A stretch of 9,908 bases of DNA from Nitriliruptoraceae bacterium (GCA_007120485.1 SKNP01000085.1:1-9908); one strand, 5' to 3'. Positions 1-6,311 are shown, counted from the stretch's first letter. Notes: generated from the sequence alone by a model not told the origin. Made by a program: numbers and translations.

Positions 1-494
1 CGTCCGGTGCCCACCCCGGCCAGGCCCATCGCGACCGCGACGGCGAACCCGGCGAGGGCCAGTGCCCCGGCCCGGATCGCCGGGGAGTTGCGCTCCTCGG
101 TCGCCCAGTACACCGACCTGGCCACGCCCCAGCCGATCACGCCGGCCGACAGCAGGAAGAACATGCCCTCCTGGAGGACCGGCCAGAGGATCACCCCACC
201 GACGACCGACGCCGCGATCCCGACCAGGACGGCCCGCACCGCCACACCGGCCGAGAGCTCCTGGCTACCGCTCGACGGGGGACGTGAGCGGCCCGCGCCC
301 GGCAACGAGAACGACGTGCGAGAACCGCTCGAGCGCCCGGAGGTCGTGGCCTCCTCGTGGGCCGAGCAGTCGGGACACTTGAAACCGACCGCCGCCTCCC
401 GGCCGCAGTCCGGACAGATCGGGGTCCCGCACGACGAGCACGACAGGCGGGTCTCGACGTCCGGATGGCGGGCGCAGGTGGGAGAGGTGCTCAT
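1..494 (-). CDS. B-box/rhomboid-type zinc-binding N-terminus with membrane segments, partial (3' end off the left edge)
   Basis: The frame is open from an ATG at 494 down to the left edge, giving 164 visible residues; the C-terminus lies outside the window. The N-terminus carries eight regularly spaced metal ligands: C7, H10, C19, C22, C27, C30, C40 and C43. This resembles the cross-braced zinc module at the front of many actinobacterial membrane proteins, including rhomboid relatives (compare CGTPICPDC and VGFKCPDC here). A Ser/Gly/Arg-rich linker (about 44-80) follows, then hydrophobic segments at about 88-107, 111-125 and 142-161. The first segments do not look like a rhomboid core and no catalytic GxSG is visible, so protease function is not claimed. 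No Shine-Dalgarno precedes the ATG, but a TACCCT box ends 7 nt upstream, suggesting a leaderless start. The gene is divergent from trxB. Function is unknown; a zinc-dependent membrane adaptor is only a guess. Confidence 0.8.
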   Translation of the reverse strand, partial: MSTSPTCARHPDVETRLSCSSCGTPICPDCGREAAVGFKCPDCSAHEEATTSGRSSGSRTSFSLPGAGRSRPPSSGSQELSAGVAVRAVLVGIAASVVGGVILWPVLQEGMFFLLSAGVIGWGVARSVYWATEERNSPAIRAGALALAGFAVAVAMGLAGVGTG

Positions 495-501
495 GTGTGA
501 C

Positions 502-507
502 AGGGTA
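502..507 (-). promoter_or_regulatory. Putative -10 box for a leaderless start of the zinc-binding membrane protein
   Basis: On the minus strand the hexamer TACCCT (TANNNT type) ends 7 nt before the ATG at 494. Transcription would begin at or next to the A of the start codon. No convincing -35 hexamer and no Shine-Dalgarno are visible. The same hexamer sits 8 nt before the GTG of the cwlM-like gene, which strengthens the assignment. Confidence 0.4.
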
Positions 508-560
508 GGCGTCGACGGCGCCGGGGGCGCACCGAGGAATACCGGCGCCGACGCCTCCGT

Positions 561-566
561 TAGGTT
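561..566 (+). promoter_or_regulatory. Possible -10 box for trxB
   Basis: TAGGTT fits the actinobacterial TANNNT pattern and is the best candidate in the divergent region upstream of trxB. It would give a 5' leader of about 70 nt. No clear -35 hexamer is present at 16-18 bp, so this is a weak call. Confidence 0.25.
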
Positions 567-643
567 CGCCGAGAGGCCGATCCGGCCATGGACCCATCAC
601 CGGCCCCGCTCCGGGGCCCATCGCAGCAGCTCGAGGAGCCAGC

Positions 644-1699
644 ATGTCGTCGTTCGTCTCCGTGGACACCGACCCGGTGGACACCGACCAGCCTGCGGTC
701 GATCCGGCGGGTCGGATCCATGATGTCGTCATCATCGGGTCGGGACCGGCGGGCCTGACCGCCGCGATCTACGCCGCGCGCGCCAACCTCGAACCGCTCC
801 TGGTCGAGGGCGTCGTCGACGGCGGCCCCACCGGTGGCCAGCTGACGTTGACCACGGATGTGGAGAACTACCCCGGCTTCCCCGACGGCATCGTCGGACC
901 GGAGCTGATCCAGCAGATGCGCCAGCAGGCGGAACGGTTCGGGACGTCGTTCGTCACCGAGGACATCACCGCGGCCGACCTCTCCGTGCAGCCGATCCGG
1001 CTGGACACCGCTTCGGGCACGACGATCACGACACGCTCGCTGATCATCGCCACCGGCGCCAAGCCACGCCGGCTGGAGGTCCCCGGCGAGGACGAGCTGT
1101 GGGGCGGTGGTGTCTCCGCCTGCGCCACGTGCGACGGCTTCTTCTTCCGCGACAAGCACGTCGTCGTGGTCGGCGGGGGCGACTCGGCGATGGAGGAGGC
1201 CACGTTCCTGACCAAGTTCGCCTCCAAGGTCACCGTGGTCCACCGCCGCGAGGAGCTGCGCGCCTCCGCCATCATGCAGGAACGTGCGTTCAAGAACGAC
1301 GCGATCGAGTTCGTGTTCAACGCGACGATCGATGCGATCCACGGCACGGACGGCGTCGTCACCAGCGTCACCCTCCGCGACACGACCGACGGCCAGACCC
1401 GCGAGCTGGAGACCGACGGGGTGTTCCTCGCGATCGGCCACATCCCCAACACGTGGCTGTTCGAGGACCAGCTCGACACCGACGACGAGGGCTACCTCAT
1501 CGTCGACGAGCCCTCGACCGCGACCAACGTCGAGGGCGTGTTCGCCTCCGGTGACGTCATGGACCACATCTACCGTCAGGCCGTCACGGCCGCCGGGACC
1601 GGTTGCCGGGCCGCCATCGACGCCGAGCGTTGGCTCGCCGGCGGCGGGGGACGGACGGCCCGCGAACCGGAGGGCGAGCCGGAGACGGTGGAGCTCTAG
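644..1699 (+). CDS. trxB: Thioredoxin reductase (NADPH, FAD-dependent)
   Basis: This 351-residue flavoprotein uses NADPH to reduce thioredoxin, encoded next. The FAD-binding glycine motif is GSGPAG at residues 32-37. The redox-active cysteines are C160 and C163 in CATCDG. The NADPH-binding loop is GGGDSAMEEA from about 177, followed by the HRREELRAS segment. A second FAD motif, GVFASGDV, lies near the C-terminus with the usual AAGTGCRAA helix. It exceeds the roughly 320-residue E. coli enzyme through about 25 extra N-terminal residues, rich in Asp and Val, and a short acidic tail. The ATG at 644 is supported by GAGGAG at 633-638 with a 5-nt spacer. trxA follows after 138 bp on the same strand, the standard actinobacterial pairing near oriC. 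The family assignment is secure. Confidence 0.97.
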   Translation: MSSFVSVDTDPVDTDQPAVDPAGRIHDVVIIGSGPAGLTAAIYAARANLEPLLVEGVVDGGPTGGQLTLTTDVENYPGFPDGIVGPELIQQMRQQAERFGTSFVTEDITAADLSVQPIRLDTASGTTITTRSLIIATGAKPRRLEVPGEDELWGGGVSACATCDGFFFRDKHVVVVGGGDSAMEEATFLTKFASKVTVVHRREELRASAIMQERAFKNDAIEFVFNATIDAIHGTDGVVTSVTLRDTTDGQTRELETDGVFLAIGHIPNTWLFEDQLDTDDEGYLIVDEPSTATNVEGVFASGDVMDHIYRQAVTAAGTGCRAAIDAERWLAGGGGRTAREPEGEPETVEL

Positions 1700-1704
1700 C
1701 CTCT

Positions 1705-1731
1705 CGACCGCACGGTCGCGCGTGCGCGACC
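1705..1731 (+). terminator. Two overlapping hairpins after trxB (possible terminator or attenuator)
   Basis: Just after the trxB stop there is a perfect palindrome, CGACCG-CA-CGGTCG (1705-1718). It overlaps a second one, GGTCGCGC-GT-GCGCGACC (1714-1731). They share bases 1714-1718, so both cannot form at once. No U-tract follows. They may partly end trxB transcripts or stabilise the 3' end. Because the region is extremely GC-rich, chance is also possible. Confidence 0.35.
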
Positions 1732-1824
1732 CGCGTCGCGACCGCCGTGCCACGACCGCGCCAACGACCCCGAAACGACCTCGCACCGACCCCGCACGCG
1801 CCCCGCGTGCGATCCGCGACCCAT

Positions 1825-1830
1825 GGAGGA
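1825..1830 (+). promoter_or_regulatory. Shine-Dalgarno that decides the trxA start
   Basis: GGAGGA lies 7 nt before the ATG at 1838. It overlaps an earlier in-frame ATG (1823-1825) that itself lacks a ribosome binding site. The 1838 start gives the standard thioredoxin length. Confidence 0.7.
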
Positions 1831-1837
1831 CCACCCG

Positions 1838-2161
1838 ATGTCCGCGACCCCCGTGAACGATGCCGACTGGGCCACCGAGGTCCTAGAGGCCGACAAGCCC
1901 GTGCTCGTCGACTTCTGGGCCGAGTGGTGCGGACCCTGCAAGATGGTCTCACCCATCGTCGACGAGATCGCCTCGGAGAAGGCCGACGACCTGAAGGTCG
2001 TCAAGCTCAACGTCGACGAGAACCCCAACACCGCCCGTGAGTACGGCATCATGTCGATCCCGACGCTGCTGGTGTTCAAGGGTGGCCAGCCGGACAAGCG
2101 CATCGTCGGTGCCAAGGGCAAGGCGCAACTGCTCAACGACCTCTCCGACTACGTGAGCTGA
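1838..2161 (+). CDS. trxA: Thioredoxin
   Basis: A 107-residue cytoplasmic thioredoxin, almost exactly the length of E. coli TrxA. The active site WCGPCK spans residues 30-35, with redox cysteines C31 and C34. D25 matches the buried Asp and P75, in SIPT, the cis-proline facing the active site. The C-terminal FKGGQPD segment is also typical. It is reduced by the TrxB encoded upstream and in turn reduces ribonucleotide reductase, peroxiredoxins and other disulfide proteins. An in-frame ATG at 1823 would add five residues (MEDHP), but its GGAGG bases make an ideal Shine-Dalgarno for the ATG at 1838. A 13-bp hairpin follows 38 nt after the stop. There is nothing unusual in the protein itself. Confidence 0.97.
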   Translation: MSATPVNDADWATEVLEADKPVLVDFWAEWCGPCKMVSPIVDEIASEKADDLKVVKLNVDENPNTAREYGIMSIPTLLVFKGGQPDKRIVGAKGKAQLLNDLSDYVS

Positions 2162-2199
2162 CGACCCCGCTCGTGCGCTGACCACCGCGCAGCGAGACC

Positions 2200-2229
2200 C
2201 GACGCCCTGAGCCCCCGCTCGGGGCGTCG
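2200..2229 (+). terminator. 13-bp stem, 4-nt loop hairpin after trxA
   Basis: Arms CGACGCCCTGAGC and GCTCGGGGCGTCG pair over 13 positions, including one U-G wobble, around a CCCC loop. No U-tract follows. The hairpin ends 6 nt before the GGAGG of the next gene. It may terminate trxA transcripts, as U-less hairpins can in GC-rich actinobacteria, or restrict ribosome access to the downstream gene. Confidence 0.55.
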
Positions 2230-2235
2230 ACGCAT

Positions 2236-2240
2236 GGAGG
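2236..2240 (+). promoter_or_regulatory. Shine-Dalgarno favouring the GTG 2246 start
   Basis: GGAGG lies 5 nt before GTG 2246 and overlaps an in-frame ATG at 2234. This is the same arrangement (ATGGAGG, then the true start) as in front of trxA. Confidence 0.5.
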
Positions 2241-2245
2241 CACCC

Positions 2246-2893
2246 GTGGAGACCGCCACGCTGTACGAGCTCATCGGCTACATCGCCTCGCTGCTGATCG
2301 TGATCAGCCTGCTGATGGCGTCAGTGCTGAAGCTGCGGGTCATCAACCTGGTCGGGGCGATCGTCTTCACCGCCTACGGGCTGCTGATCGGTTCCCTGCC
2401 GGTCGCGCTCACCAACGGCGCGATCGTCATCATCGACCTCTACCACCTCGTCCGGTTGGCGCGCGCACGTTCGAGCGGCATCTTCGAGGCCGTCCCCGTC
2501 GTTCCCAGCTCCGCGCTGCTCCAACGGTTCGTCGAGCACCACCTCGACGACATCCGACGGTTCCAGCCGGAGGTCACCGGCGTCCGTGACGACCACCTCG
2601 GCTGGTTCGTGCTCCGCGACGCGGTGCCGGTCGGGGTCGTGCTGGCCACGCCGCCCGAGGACGGCCACGCGCGGATCGAGGTGGACTACGTCACGCCGTC
2701 GCACCGCGACCTTCGCGCCGGCAGCGCGTTCTTCGAGGACGTCGACAACTTCGACCGCCACGGGATCACGTCCGTGGAAGCGACGGCCGCGACCAAGGAG
2801 CATCGCCGCTACCTCGAACGCATGGGGTTCACGGCGGACGGGGACCGGTTCGTCCGGTCGGTCGCGCCGGCCGGCACCGCCCCCTCCAGCTGA
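2246..2893 (+). CDS. YgjV-like membrane domain fused to a degenerate GNAT-like domain
   Basis: About 215 residues. The N-terminal 70 hold three hydrophobic segments (about 9-28, 33-49 and 52-68) with small residues and the pattern TNGAIVIIDLYHLVRL, resembling YgjV/CBU_0592-type inner-membrane proteins. The remainder is soluble and looks like a GNAT fold: strands around GWFVLRDAVPVGVVLA, then VDYVTPSHRDLRAGSAFF where motif A should be, and the closing HRRYLERMGF typical of GNAT C-termini. The acetyl-CoA motif (Q/R-x-x-G-x-G/A) is imperfect, since an Arg stands where the first Gly belongs, so catalysis is doubtful. The GTG at 2246 is preferred because GGAGG (2236-2240) lies 5 nt before it; an in-frame ATG at 2234 would add four residues and lacks a site. 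It sits between trxA and the cwlM-like gene. Substrate and role are unknown; a membrane-tethered sensor or modifier is an inference. Confidence 0.8.
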   Translation: METATLYELIGYIASLLIVISLLMASVLKLRVINLVGAIVFTAYGLLIGSLPVALTNGAIVIIDLYHLVRLARARSSGIFEAVPVVPSSALLQRFVEHHLDDIRRFQPEVTGVRDDHLGWFVLRDAVPVGVVLATPPEDGHARIEVDYVTPSHRDLRAGSAFFEDVDNFDRHGITSVEATAATKEHRRYLERMGFTADGDRFVRSVAPAGTAPSS

Positions 2894-2933
2894 CGGATCC
2901 GCGGACGGGGATCACCCTCGCGCGATCGGCGCC

Positions 2934-2939
2934 TACCCT
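2934..2939 (+). promoter_or_regulatory. Putative -10 box for a leaderless cwlM-like gene
   Basis: TACCCT ends 8 nt before the GTG start at 2948, and no Shine-Dalgarno is present. This spacing would start the transcript at or beside the GTG. A -35 hexamer is not recognisable. Confidence 0.45.
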
Positions 2940-2947
2940 CGCTCGGC

Positions 2948-4024
2948 GTGGAAGCGATCAAGCTCGGTCAGGTCGGTCCCGAGGTCGGCGACATCCAACG
3001 TCGCCTCGGGCAGTTCGACCTACCCTGCGACGACGATCCGGGCGTCTTCGACCGGCGCACGGAGGCGGCGGTCCGCACCTTCCAGCAGCGCCGCGGGCTG
3101 CAGGCCGACGGGATCGTCGGGGACGAGACCTGGCGCGAGCTGCTCGGGGCGTCCTTCCGGCTCGGTGACCGGATGCTGTACGTCACCCGGCCCTTGCTGC
3201 ATGGCGACGACGTCCGCGACCTGCAGCGACGACTGAACCGGCTCGGGTTCGACGCCGGCTACGACGACGGGCTGTACGGGCCGCAGACCTTCGACGCGGT
3301 GCGCGAGTTCCAGCTCAACGCCGGGCTGGCCGTCGACGGCCTGGCCGGACCCGCCACGATCGACGTGCTGCTGCGCTTCCACCGCCAGCACCAGGAGGCC
3401 TCCGCGGCGGCCGTGCGCGAGCGCGAATCCCTGCGCCGGCCCTTGCGCGAGTCCGTCGCGGGTGCCCGGCTGATGGTCGATCCCGCCCGAGGGGTCGACG
3501 ATCCCGGGGTGGTCGCCCCGGACGGCACCCCCGAACACGAGGTGACCTGGCGGCTGGCGACCGCGGTCGAAGGCCGGCTCGCCGCGCTCGGTGCCCACGT
3601 GATCCTCAGCCGCGGCCCCCGCACCACGCCCACCTCCGAGGAGCGGGCCACGCAGGCCAACCGCGAGGACGTCGAGGTGATCCTGTCGATCCACGCCAAC
3701 GCGGACCGCTCACCCAACGCCCGCGGTGCCGCGGCCACCTACTTCGGCACGGACGCACAGATCTCCGACCGCGGCCGCTGGCTCGCCGAACTGGCCCTGG
3801 ACGGCGTGCTCGAGGCCACGGGGACGGCCAACTGCCGCACGCACGCGGCGACGCGGACGATCCTGCGAGCTTCGCGGGCGCCCGCCGCCCTGGTCGAGCC
3901 CGGGTTCCTCACCCATCCCGAGGAGGGCCGGGAGCTGTGCGACCCGCAGGTGCAGCAGCGCATCGCCGCCGCCCTGGCCAGCGCACTGACCCGGTTCCTG
4001 GTCGGGGAGCGCATCGCGGCCTGA
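2948..4024 (+). CDS. cwlM: CwlM-like protein: two peptidoglycan-binding domains plus a zinc-site-defective amidase_3 fold
   Basis: 358 residues with no signal peptide, so probably cytoplasmic. Two PG_binding_1 repeats come first, at about 8-66 (ending in LQADGIVGDETW) and about 85-143 (ending in LAVDGLAGPATI). An N-acetylmuramoyl-L-alanine amidase (amidase_3) fold follows from about 170. Active enzymes have DPGHGG; here it reads VDPARGVDDPG, with R181 in place of the first zinc-binding His. The second zinc His (H249 in SIHAN), a candidate Glu (E196 or E198) and the catalytic-position Glu (E317 in VEPGFL) remain. Mycobacterial CwlM is likewise cytoplasmic and non-hydrolytic, and when phosphorylated by PknB it activates MurA. 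Domain order, sequence and location beside trxB-trxA all match CwlM. This protein ends soon after the fold, so a long regulatory tail seems absent. The start is an apparently leaderless GTG. Confidence 0.88.
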   Translation: MEAIKLGQVGPEVGDIQRRLGQFDLPCDDDPGVFDRRTEAAVRTFQQRRGLQADGIVGDETWRELLGASFRLGDRMLYVTRPLLHGDDVRDLQRRLNRLGFDAGYDDGLYGPQTFDAVREFQLNAGLAVDGLAGPATIDVLLRFHRQHQEASAAAVRERESLRRPLRESVAGARLMVDPARGVDDPGVVAPDGTPEHEVTWRLATAVEGRLAALGAHVILSRGPRTTPTSEERATQANREDVEVILSIHANADRSPNARGAAATYFGTDAQISDRGRWLAELALDGVLEATGTANCRTHAATRTILRASRAPAALVEPGFLTHPEEGRELCDPQVQQRIAAALASALTRFLVGERIAA

Positions 4025-4066
4025 CGCGAGGGCGCCGTCGGCGCGCGGTCGACCGGACGGTGCGGG

Positions 4067-4262
4067 ACGTGTGGAGCGAACCCGACACCCAGCGCCCGCA
4101 TCGCTCCACGGATCCCGACGCAGCCGGGTCGCCCCCGCACGTGTGGAGCGAACCCGACACCCAGCGCCCCCATCGCTCCACGGATCCCGGCGTAGCCGGG
4201 TCGCCCTAGGACGTGTGGAGCGAACCTGACACCGGGTCCGTGCGTTGCTCCACGGATCCCGG
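4067..4262. repeat. Tandem array of 72-bp hairpin-bearing repeats between convergent genes
   Basis: Units begin at 4067, 4139 and 4211, each with ACGTGTGGAGCGAAC, at a period of exactly 72 bp. The first two are nearly identical; the third is diverged and merges into the MFS coding end. Each unit holds two inverted repeats. One is GTGGAGCGA with TCGCTCCAC around a 21-nt loop (4071-4109, 4143-4181; 4215-4253 with one mismatch). The other is CCCGGC-GTA-GCCGGG at 4186-4200 (one mismatch in the first unit, 4114-4128). The array fills most of the gap between the cwlM-like gene and the minus-strand MFS gene. It may act as a bidirectional terminator or belong to a dispersed extragenic family. No spacers or cas genes are present, so it is not CRISPR. 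Confidence 0.85.
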
Positions 4263-5597
4263 CGCCGGCGCCGCCGCCGCGTCCGGGACGACCGTGCGCC
4301 ACCGCAGGTTGACGACCGCGGCACCGAAGGCGACCGCGAGCGCGCCGGCCGCGAACGACCACCCCGGCCCGCTCAGGTCGACCACCGCGCCGGACGCGGC
4401 CGTCCCCGCCGCGATGCCGAAGACCACCGAGGTCTGCAGCCACGACTGCGCTTCGACCTGGGTCCCCCGGATCGCGTTGTCATCGAGCAGCTGGAACGTG
4501 CAGATCATCGTCGGCGCGAGGCAGACACCGCCGATGAACAACGCGATCCCGAACCCGACCAGGTTGGCCGTGGAGACCGCCATCAGCAGGAGCCCGAGCA
4601 CCATCACCGACACCAGCAGCCGCACCCGCTGCACGAGCGTGCCCGGCCAGGTCCGGCCGCCGTACACCAGCCCACCGAGCAGGCTCCCGGCCGCGACCGC
4701 AGCCAGCAGCACGCTGCCGACGGCGGGCGAGCGGCCAGCGGTCTCCGCGACCGCGGGGACCACGATCTCCACCACACCGATCGCGACGGCGATCAACCCG
4801 ATCGAGAGCACGAGGATCCGCACCCCCGGCGACCGCAGGGCCCCGACCCGCCGCCCACCGACCTCGCGTCGCGGCATCGCCCGGGCCGCGCCCGTCGCGC
4901 TGTAGCTGGCCGCCCCGACCGCGGACGCCAGCCCCGCGATGATCACACCCCACATCGGCCCGATGGTGACCGCGACCCCGGCCGCGGCCAGCGGGCCGAC
5001 GACGAACCCCAGCTCGACGGCGATCGTCGACACCGCGAAGGCGGTCTCGCGGACCTGCCCGGTCGGGAACATCCGCGACAGCAGCACCCGCGCGCACGCG
5101 GTGACCGGCGGATACATCGCGCCGGTCAGCAACGTCACCGCCAACAGCACCCCCGGAGCGGCTTCCGCCAGCACGAGCCACGCGATCGCCAGCGTGCCGA
5201 GCAGGTACAGCACGGCGTCGGGCAGCAGGATCCGGATCTGACCGAACCGGTCAGCCAGACGGCCTTGGATGGGTGAACCGATGCCGATCCCGACCTGGTG
5301 GCCGGCGGTGACGACCCCGACCGCCGCGTACCCGTAGCCGACGTCGCGCATCAGCAGCAGGATGCCGAACAGGATCATCCCCGGGGTCAGCCGGGCGATG
5401 CTGGACGTCAGCAACGGCCACCGCGCATCGCGGTGGCCGAACAGCTCCTGGTAAGCGCGCATGCAGCGATCCATCGCGGACATCCGGACCACGAGGTCCT
5501 GCACGTCCGACGGGGAGATGGTGAGCGGACCAGCCCGGGACCGGCGCGCGGGGGACGGGCGCGGTCCGGACGTGGTCTCTCGACGTCGAGAGACCAC
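4206..5597 (-). CDS. MFS transporter (probable drug/metabolite efflux type)
   Basis: Up to 463 residues with about 12 hydrophobic segments, beginning near residue 60 (TPGMILFGILLLM). The major facilitator motif A is visible as GRLADRFGQIRILL between TM2 and TM3. A hydrophilic, Arg-rich central loop (about 235-250) separates two six-helix halves. Substrate cannot be told; the shape resembles proton-coupled export families. The start is uncertain. GTG 5597 has GAGGA 9 nt upstream and lies 12 bp after the GNAT stop, but its first nine codons fall inside a 28-bp perfect palindrome and the first 38 residues are Arg/Pro/Ser-rich and atypical. ATGs at 5483, 5474 or 5462 would give a normal family length. 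The last 16 or so codons are written in the third unit of the intergenic repeat, so the C-terminal tail is probably acquired. It is probably co-transcribed with the GNAT gene. Confidence 0.88.
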   Translation of the reverse strand: MVSRRRETTSGPRPSPARRSRAGPLTISPSDVQDLVVRMSAMDRCMRAYQELFGHRDARWPLLTSSIARLTPGMILFGILLLMRDVGYGYAAVGVVTAGHQVGIGIGSPIQGRLADRFGQIRILLPDAVLYLLGTLAIAWLVLAEAAPGVLLAVTLLTGAMYPPVTACARVLLSRMFPTGQVRETAFAVSTIAVELGFVVGPLAAAGVAVTIGPMWGVIIAGLASAVGAASYSATGAARAMPRREVGGRRVGALRSPGVRILVLSIGLIAVAIGVVEIVVPAVAETAGRSPAVGSVLLAAVAAGSLLGGLVYGGRTWPGTLVQRVRLLVSVMVLGLLLMAVSTANLVGFGIALFIGGVCLAPTMICTFQLLDDNAIRGTQVEAQSWLQTSVVFGIAAGTAASGAVVDLSGPGWSFAAGALAVAFGAAVVNLRWRTVVPDAAAAPAPGSVEQRTDPVSGSLHTS

Positions 5598-5598
5598 G
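5571..5598. repeat. 28-bp perfect palindrome at the GNAT-MFS junction
   Basis: CGTGGTCTCTCGAC and GTCGAGAGACCACG are exact reverse complements with no gap. As RNA this gives a 12-bp stem with an ACGU loop. It begins 11 bp beyond the GNAT stop on the minus strand and covers the candidate GTG start of the MFS gene. A TACCGT (-10-like) hexamer on the minus strand (5596-5601) overlaps its edge. It could be a terminator for the GNAT transcript, a hairpin hiding the MFS start codon, or an operator for a dimeric repressor. Confidence 0.8.
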
Positions 5599-5609
5599 GT
5601 AGCGCGTCC

Positions 5610-6311
5610 TCAGCGGCCGACGTCGGCCAGGCTGGCCGTGCGGTCAGGGTGCGGCGACGCGTCCGCCCGCACCGGGCTCGGGGCCCGCCGAGGCAGGCGG
5701 GCCAGTACCTCGTCGACGGCGTGCTCGAGCGGGACCGACCAGCGAGCCAACCGACGCACGTCCAACCGCACCAACGGGGTCCTCGGGTGCTCGCGGTGGA
5801 CCGTGAACCCCTCGTGGAGCAGCCAGGTGCTCGGCAGCAGGCAGGCCCGTTCCCGCCAGCGGCGGTCGACGTAGCACTCCACCCCGGTCAACCCCAGGCG
5901 GATCGCCTCCTTGGCGGCGGCGTGGATCAGCACCCGACCGAGCCCGTGCTCGCGGTGCGTCGGCCGGACGTACATCGTGGCCAGCAGCAGCGCGTCCGTG
6001 CTGAGGTGCGGCACCAGCGTGGCCCTCGGCGCGAAGTCCCGGGACGGACCGAACAGGGCGTAGGCGACCACCTCGCCGTCCACCTCCACGAGGCGGCCCG
6101 GTGGTGTGCCACCCTGGACCCGTTCGGAGACCCAGGCGGATTTGCGTTCGACCGGGTCGTTCGGACGGGGCTCCACCTCGATGCCGCCGAGCGGCGTGCC
6201 GGTCCGCGCGGGCTGGCAGGCGATGCCCAGCTCCCAGAACAGGCAGCTCCGGCAGGACGCCGGGAGCCGCGCGACATCGCCACCGGTCAGCGGAGCGATC
6301 CGCCGCGACAT
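5610..6311 (-). CDS. GNAT-family N-acetyltransferase
   Basis: 233 residues. The acetyl-CoA loop is REHGLG at 120-125, in TMYVRPTHREHGLGRVLI, matching GNAT motif A (R/Q-x-x-G-x-G/A), followed by a helix with AAAKEA. Before it, GRLVEVDGEVVAYALFG forms typical strands 2-3. The N-terminus has a cysteine cluster, C20, C23 and C32 in CRSCLFWELG, a possible small metal site or structural feature. The C-terminus from about 205 is Arg/Pro/Ser-rich and probably disordered. In Mycobacterium and Streptomyces, as I recall, a GNAT-like gene also lies between cwlM and the parAB region, which fits. The substrate is unknown. The ATG at 6311 shares its A with the TGA stop of the upstream small membrane gene, so translation is probably coupled. 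The MFS gene follows on the same strand. Confidence 0.92.
   Translation of the reverse strand: MSRRIAPLTGGDVARLPASCRSCLFWELGIACQPARTGTPLGGIEVEPRPNDPVERKSAWVSERVQGGTPPGRLVEVDGEVVAYALFGPSRDFAPRATLVPHLSTDALLLATMYVRPTHREHGLGRVLIHAAAKEAIRLGLTGVECYVDRRWRERACLLPSTWLLHEGFTVHREHPRTPLVRLDVRRLARWSVPLEHAVDEVLARLPRRAPSPVRADASPHPDRTASLADVGR

Noticed and set aside
1823..1825. ATG 1823 as trxA start
   Set aside because: It has no Shine-Dalgarno and overlaps the GGAGGA that serves ATG 1838, which gives normal thioredoxin length.
560..1834. Long open frame antisense to trxB (about 424 codons)
   Set aside because: It mirrors trxB codon by codon, is rich in Arg, Gly and Val without motifs, and arises from GC bias at third positions.
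2948..4024. Secreted, active peptidoglycan amidase
   Set aside because: There is no signal peptide and the first zinc-binding His is Arg, so a regulatory CwlM-like role fits better.
4067..4262. CRISPR array
   Set aside because: The units are contiguous 72-bp tandem copies without variable spacers, and no cas genes are nearby.
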